From: Pseudodesulfovibrio sp.
GTDB taxonomy: Bacteria > Desulfobacterota > Desulfovibrionia > Desulfovibrionales > Desulfovibrionaceae
Reading direction: 5' to 3'
DNA length: 7,701 nt
NCBI GenBank assembly: GCA_022712815.1
Contig: JAFLJW010000151.1
Span: 1 to 7,701, forward strand
Positions 6,251 to 7,701 of this stretch are shown piece after piece (position 1 is the first letter of the stretch; each line of letters opens with the position of its first letter). Position numbers and translations under genes: made by a program. Under the pieces are notes generated by a model, which did not search any database, had not been told where the DNA came from, and saw nothing but the letters and a program-made list of their open reading frames with translations.

Positions 6251-6360
6251 ACATTTAAAGCCCTGCATAAAAGGCTCAGGCACGGAACGTTGCCAGCCCA
6301 AGTCTTTTCGGCTATGAATTCTCTCTGTCGGATGTAATAATTTTCAGAGAATACCCATTT

Positions 6361-6365
6361 GGGAG
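6361..6365 (+). promoter_or_regulatory. Ribosome-binding site of the fmdB-type gene
   Basis: GGGAG at 6361-6365 with a 6-nt spacer before the ATG at 6372 fixes the start of the zinc-ribbon protein. Confidence 0.7.
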
Positions 6366-6371
6366 CAAGCA

Positions 6372-6620
6372 ATGCCCATTTTTGAATATAAGTGTGATGA
6401 TTGCGGTAATGAGTTTGAAGAACTCGTCTTTGACCGCGATGAATGTCCGCCCTGCCCGAAATGTGATTCGGCCAAAACCGGTAAACTGATGAGCGCAGTC
6501 CGGTCTCGCACCGGCGGTGGCTCATCCGAGTCTGCCGGAGAATCCGAGGCCGCTCCCGCTACGTCGACTTCCAGCGGCTGCGCTGGCTGTTCCGGCGGCG
6601 ACTGTTCAAGCTGCCACTAG
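6372..6620 (+). CDS. FmdB-family zinc-ribbon protein
   Basis: 82 residues beginning MPIFEYKCDDCGNEFEELV, the hallmark of the FmdB family. A single zinc ribbon is formed by Cys8 and Cys11 (CDDC) with Cys28 and Cys31 (CPKC); Cys25 lies next to the second knuckle. A low-complexity linker of Gly, Ser, Ala and Glu (about 47-68) leads to a second cysteine cluster at the extreme C-terminus (Cys70, 73, 78, 81, ending in His). Members are called 'regulatory protein FmdB' after a gene linked to an amidase/formamidase operon, but the real role is unknown; nucleic-acid or protein binding is typical of zinc ribbons. It is codirectional with hemC, 110 nt upstream, so both may share a transcript. The four C-terminal cysteines could bind a second metal ion. 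The family call is firm; the function is not. Confidence 0.93.
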   Translation: MPIFEYKCDDCGNEFEELVFDRDECPPCPKCDSAKTGKLMSAVRSRTGGGSSESAGESEAAPATSTSSGCAGCSGGDCSSCH

Positions 6621-6628
6621 ATTTTTTA

Positions 6629-6641
6629 CAACTGCCAGTTG
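6629..6641. repeat. Short palindrome CAACTG-C-CAGTTG after fmdB
   Basis: A 6-bp perfect inverted repeat with a single central base, 8 nt after the fmdB stop codon. No T-run follows, so it is not a standard terminator. It may be a protein-binding site or chance. Confidence 0.35.
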
Positions 6642-6656
6642 AATACAAAACAATAA

Positions 6657-6715
6657 AGGTTGTTCAAAAATGTGCGAGTGCAGCAACGCCGCAATCGTAC
6701 ATTTTTGAACAACCT
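6657..6715 (+). repeat. Long inverted repeat / leader hairpin upstream of hemC
   Basis: Arms 6657-6677 and 6695-6715 are complementary over 21 bp with one G-U pair; the outer 17 bases (AGGTTGTTCAAAAATGT) are a perfect inverted repeat. The loop (6678-6694) contains a further TGC/GCA pair. There is no T-run after the right arm, so it is not a canonical terminator of fmdB. It ends one base before the GAAAGG SD of hemC. It could be an mRNA leader structure, a processing site between fmdB and hemC, or one copy of a dispersed intergenic palindrome of this genome. Confidence 0.9.
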
Positions 6716-6723
6716 GAAAGGTT
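6711..6723 (+). promoter_or_regulatory. hemC: hemC ribosome-binding site with competing small hairpin
   Basis: GAAAGG at 6716-6721 is the SD of hemC, 9 nt before the ATG. AACCT (6711-6715), the end of the long hairpin, can also pair with AGGTT (6719-6723) across a 3-nt loop and would then mask the SD. The two pairings exclude each other. The SD call is good; the switch is inferred. Confidence 0.55.
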
Positions 6724-6730
6724 CTACTCA

Positions 6731-7660
6731 ATGAAAAAACTCGTTATAGCTACCAGAGGCAGTGCTCTCGCCCTCTGGCAGGCCAATCATATCAAGGATT
6801 GTCTGGAAGCCGAATACCCCGGTTTGACCGTTGATCTGCTCAAGATCAAAACCAAGGGCGACAAGATTCTCGATGTCCCGCTGGCAAAGGTTGGCGGCAA
6901 AGGGCTCTTTGTCAAAGAGATCGAAGAAGCTCTGCTCGATGGTCGCGCCCAGATCGCTGTCCACTCCATGAAAGATGTCCCCACCGAGTTGCCCGAGGGT
7001 CTCGAAGTCGGTGTCATCCCCCAGCGCGAAGAATCCACGGATTCTCTTTTGTCCGTTAAATACGACGGATTGAAAGGACTGCCCAAAGGTGCAGTGGTCG
7101 GGACATCCAGCCTGCGCCGTCAGTCACAGCTTGCCACCCTCAGGAAGGATCTCAAAATCGAATCCCTGCGCGGTAATCTCGATACCCGCGTCAAAAAACT
7201 TTTAAACGGCGAATTCGATGCCATCGTGGTCGCTACAGCCGGTCTCAATCGCCTGAATTTGACTGCACCCAAGCACGAAATTCTCGGTCCGCCGGATTTT
7301 CTGCCGGCCGTTGCCCAAGGCGCACTCGGTATCGAGTACGACAAGAGCGATACGGAAGTCATGGAAATGCTCCAGTTCCTCAATCACGAACCATCCAAAC
7401 GTCAGGTGCTTGCCGAGCGCGGATTTCTCACCGGTCTGGACGGTGGTTGTCAGGTGCCCATCGCGGCCTGGTCCGAAATAGACGGCGACCGGATTCGCCT
7501 GACCGGTTTTGTGGCGGACATAGACGGCTCCCGTCCCATTCGCAAAATGGCCGAAGGACATGTGGATGATGCCTGGGGTGTCGGCATGATTCTGGCCGGG
7601 AAAGTGCTCGACGCAGGTGGCAAAATTATTCTCGACGAAGTCTACGCTCGTACTTCATGA
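6731..7660 (+). CDS. hemC: Porphobilinogen deaminase (hydroxymethylbilane synthase)
   Basis: 309 residues, a normal full-length enzyme (E. coli HemC is 313). It joins four porphobilinogen units into hydroxymethylbilane, the linear tetrapyrrole that leads to uroporphyrinogen III and then sirohaem, haem and cobalamin; it is cytoplasmic. Conserved features: RGSALALWQA at the N-terminus (Arg9, Ser11), GGKGLF (Lys57), HSMKDVP with the catalytic aspartate Asp82, GTSSLRRQSQL (Arg129, Arg130), LRGNLDTR (Arg147, Arg153), and GGCQVP with Cys240, which carries the dipyrromethane cofactor. Each lies two residues before its E. coli counterpart, showing no internal gaps. It follows fmdB after 110 nt and has its own SD (GAAAGG, 9 nt). 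If the host is a sulfate reducer, as inferred, the product would feed sirohaem for dissimilatory sulfite reductase. Nothing is missing. Confidence 0.98.
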   Translation: MKKLVIATRGSALALWQANHIKDCLEAEYPGLTVDLLKIKTKGDKILDVPLAKVGGKGLFVKEIEEALLDGRAQIAVHSMKDVPTELPEGLEVGVIPQREESTDSLLSVKYDGLKGLPKGAVVGTSSLRRQSQLATLRKDLKIESLRGNLDTRVKKLLNGEFDAIVVATAGLNRLNLTAPKHEILGPPDFLPAVAQGALGIEYDKSDTEVMEMLQFLNHEPSKRQVLAERGFLTGLDGGCQVPIAAWSEIDGDRIRLTGFVADIDGSRPIRKMAEGHVDDAWGVGMILAGKVLDAGGKIILDEVYARTS

Positions 7661-7661
7661 T

Positions 7662-7701
7662 GCCTCCGGCGGCTGGGGAAGGGGAGGAAAAACCCCTTTG
7701 A
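7662..7701 (+). terminator. GC-rich inverted repeats after hemC, probably a terminator cut by the window edge
   Basis: Directly after the hemC stop, GCC-TCC-GGC (7662-7670) forms a minimal hairpin, and AAGGGG (7679-7684) can pair with CCCCTT (7693-7698) around AGGAAAAA. The final AAAAACCCCTTTGA looks like the left half of a larger A-rich/T-rich terminator whose GGGGTTTT arm would lie just beyond the window. An ATG at 7657 overlapping the hemC stop opens only 14 codons and is not taken as a gene. Confidence 0.4.

Larger units (their letters stand above)
6057..6371. other. Long divergent intergenic region between the TPR operon and fmdB
   Basis: 315 AT-rich bases without a convincing gene. It must hold the leader and promoter of the minus-strand TPR operon and of plus-strand fmdB. 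What can be seen: a 14-bp perfect palindrome at 6237-6250, a 7-bp inverted repeat (6174-6180 with 6195-6201), and an AGCC/GGCT pair around 6259-6275. On the minus strand, TATGAT at about 6157-6152 could be a -10 box for the TPR operon, but its -35 (TGGAAC) is poor. No tRNA, known riboswitch or CRISPR repeat was recognised. Confidence 0.6.

Noticed and set aside
6278..6294. Sigma-54-like AGGCACGGAACGTTGCC upstream of fmdB
   Set aside because: The GG and GC doublets are 11 nt apart; sigma-54 promoters need exactly 10, so the match is one base out of register.
6241..6525. Minus-strand open frame of 94 codons covering the fmdB upstream region
   Set aside because: Half of it is antisense to the conserved fmdB zinc ribbon, and the product is a basic, Arg/His/Trp-rich string with no domain.
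6657..6715. Inverted repeat as a standard intrinsic terminator of fmdB
   Set aside because: The right arm is followed by GAAAGG, not a T-run, and the element abuts the hemC SD.

Overview
The window reads as ordinary bacterial chromosome of moderate GC. It holds one long housekeeping gene (lon), a haem/sirohaem gene (hemC), an FmdB zinc-ribbon gene, a compact operon of two paralogous TPR proteins, and the edge of what is probably a motility region. Gene content, protein style and the intergenic elements suggest a Desulfovibrionales-type sulfate reducer (Desulfovibrio/Pseudodesulfovibrio). That assignment is recognition by eye and has not been tested by a database search.

Layout. Positions 1-45 (minus) are the first 15 codons of a gene that runs off the left edge. 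It has a strong Shine-Dalgarno (SD) site and, at 93-119, a near-perfect sigma-28 (FliA) promoter, so it is probably a flagellar or chemotaxis gene. Positions 170-451 (minus) encode a small helix-hairpin-helix protein of the Cdd1 ('pathogenicity locus') family. Positions 557-782 carry two possible tiny ORFs and the leader of lon. lon (783-3311, plus) has all ATPase and Ser-Lys protease signatures plus an unusual charged N-terminal extension; it ends at a strong, probably bidirectional hairpin terminator (3331-3370).

Positions 6056-3438 (minus) form a tight three-gene operon: TPR protein A, an unrecognised 198-residue protein, and TPR protein B. A and B are clear paralogues, and the gaps between genes are only about 20 nt. 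The long spacer 6057-6371 separates this operon from fmdB (6372-6620, plus) and contains a palindrome built around a TATAAT. hemC (6731-7660, plus) follows fmdB after a spacer that holds a 21-bp inverted repeat. The right end of that repeat can alternatively pair with the hemC ribosome-binding site. The window ends in GC-rich inverted repeats that look like the left part of a post-hemC terminator.

Functionally, lon (protein quality control) and hemC (tetrapyrrole synthesis) are well understood. The part most likely to be undescribed is the TPR-A / 198-aa / TPR-B operon, which looks like a small cytoplasmic protein assembly of unknown role. The most interesting regulatory signals are the sigma-28 promoter and the hemC leader hairpin.
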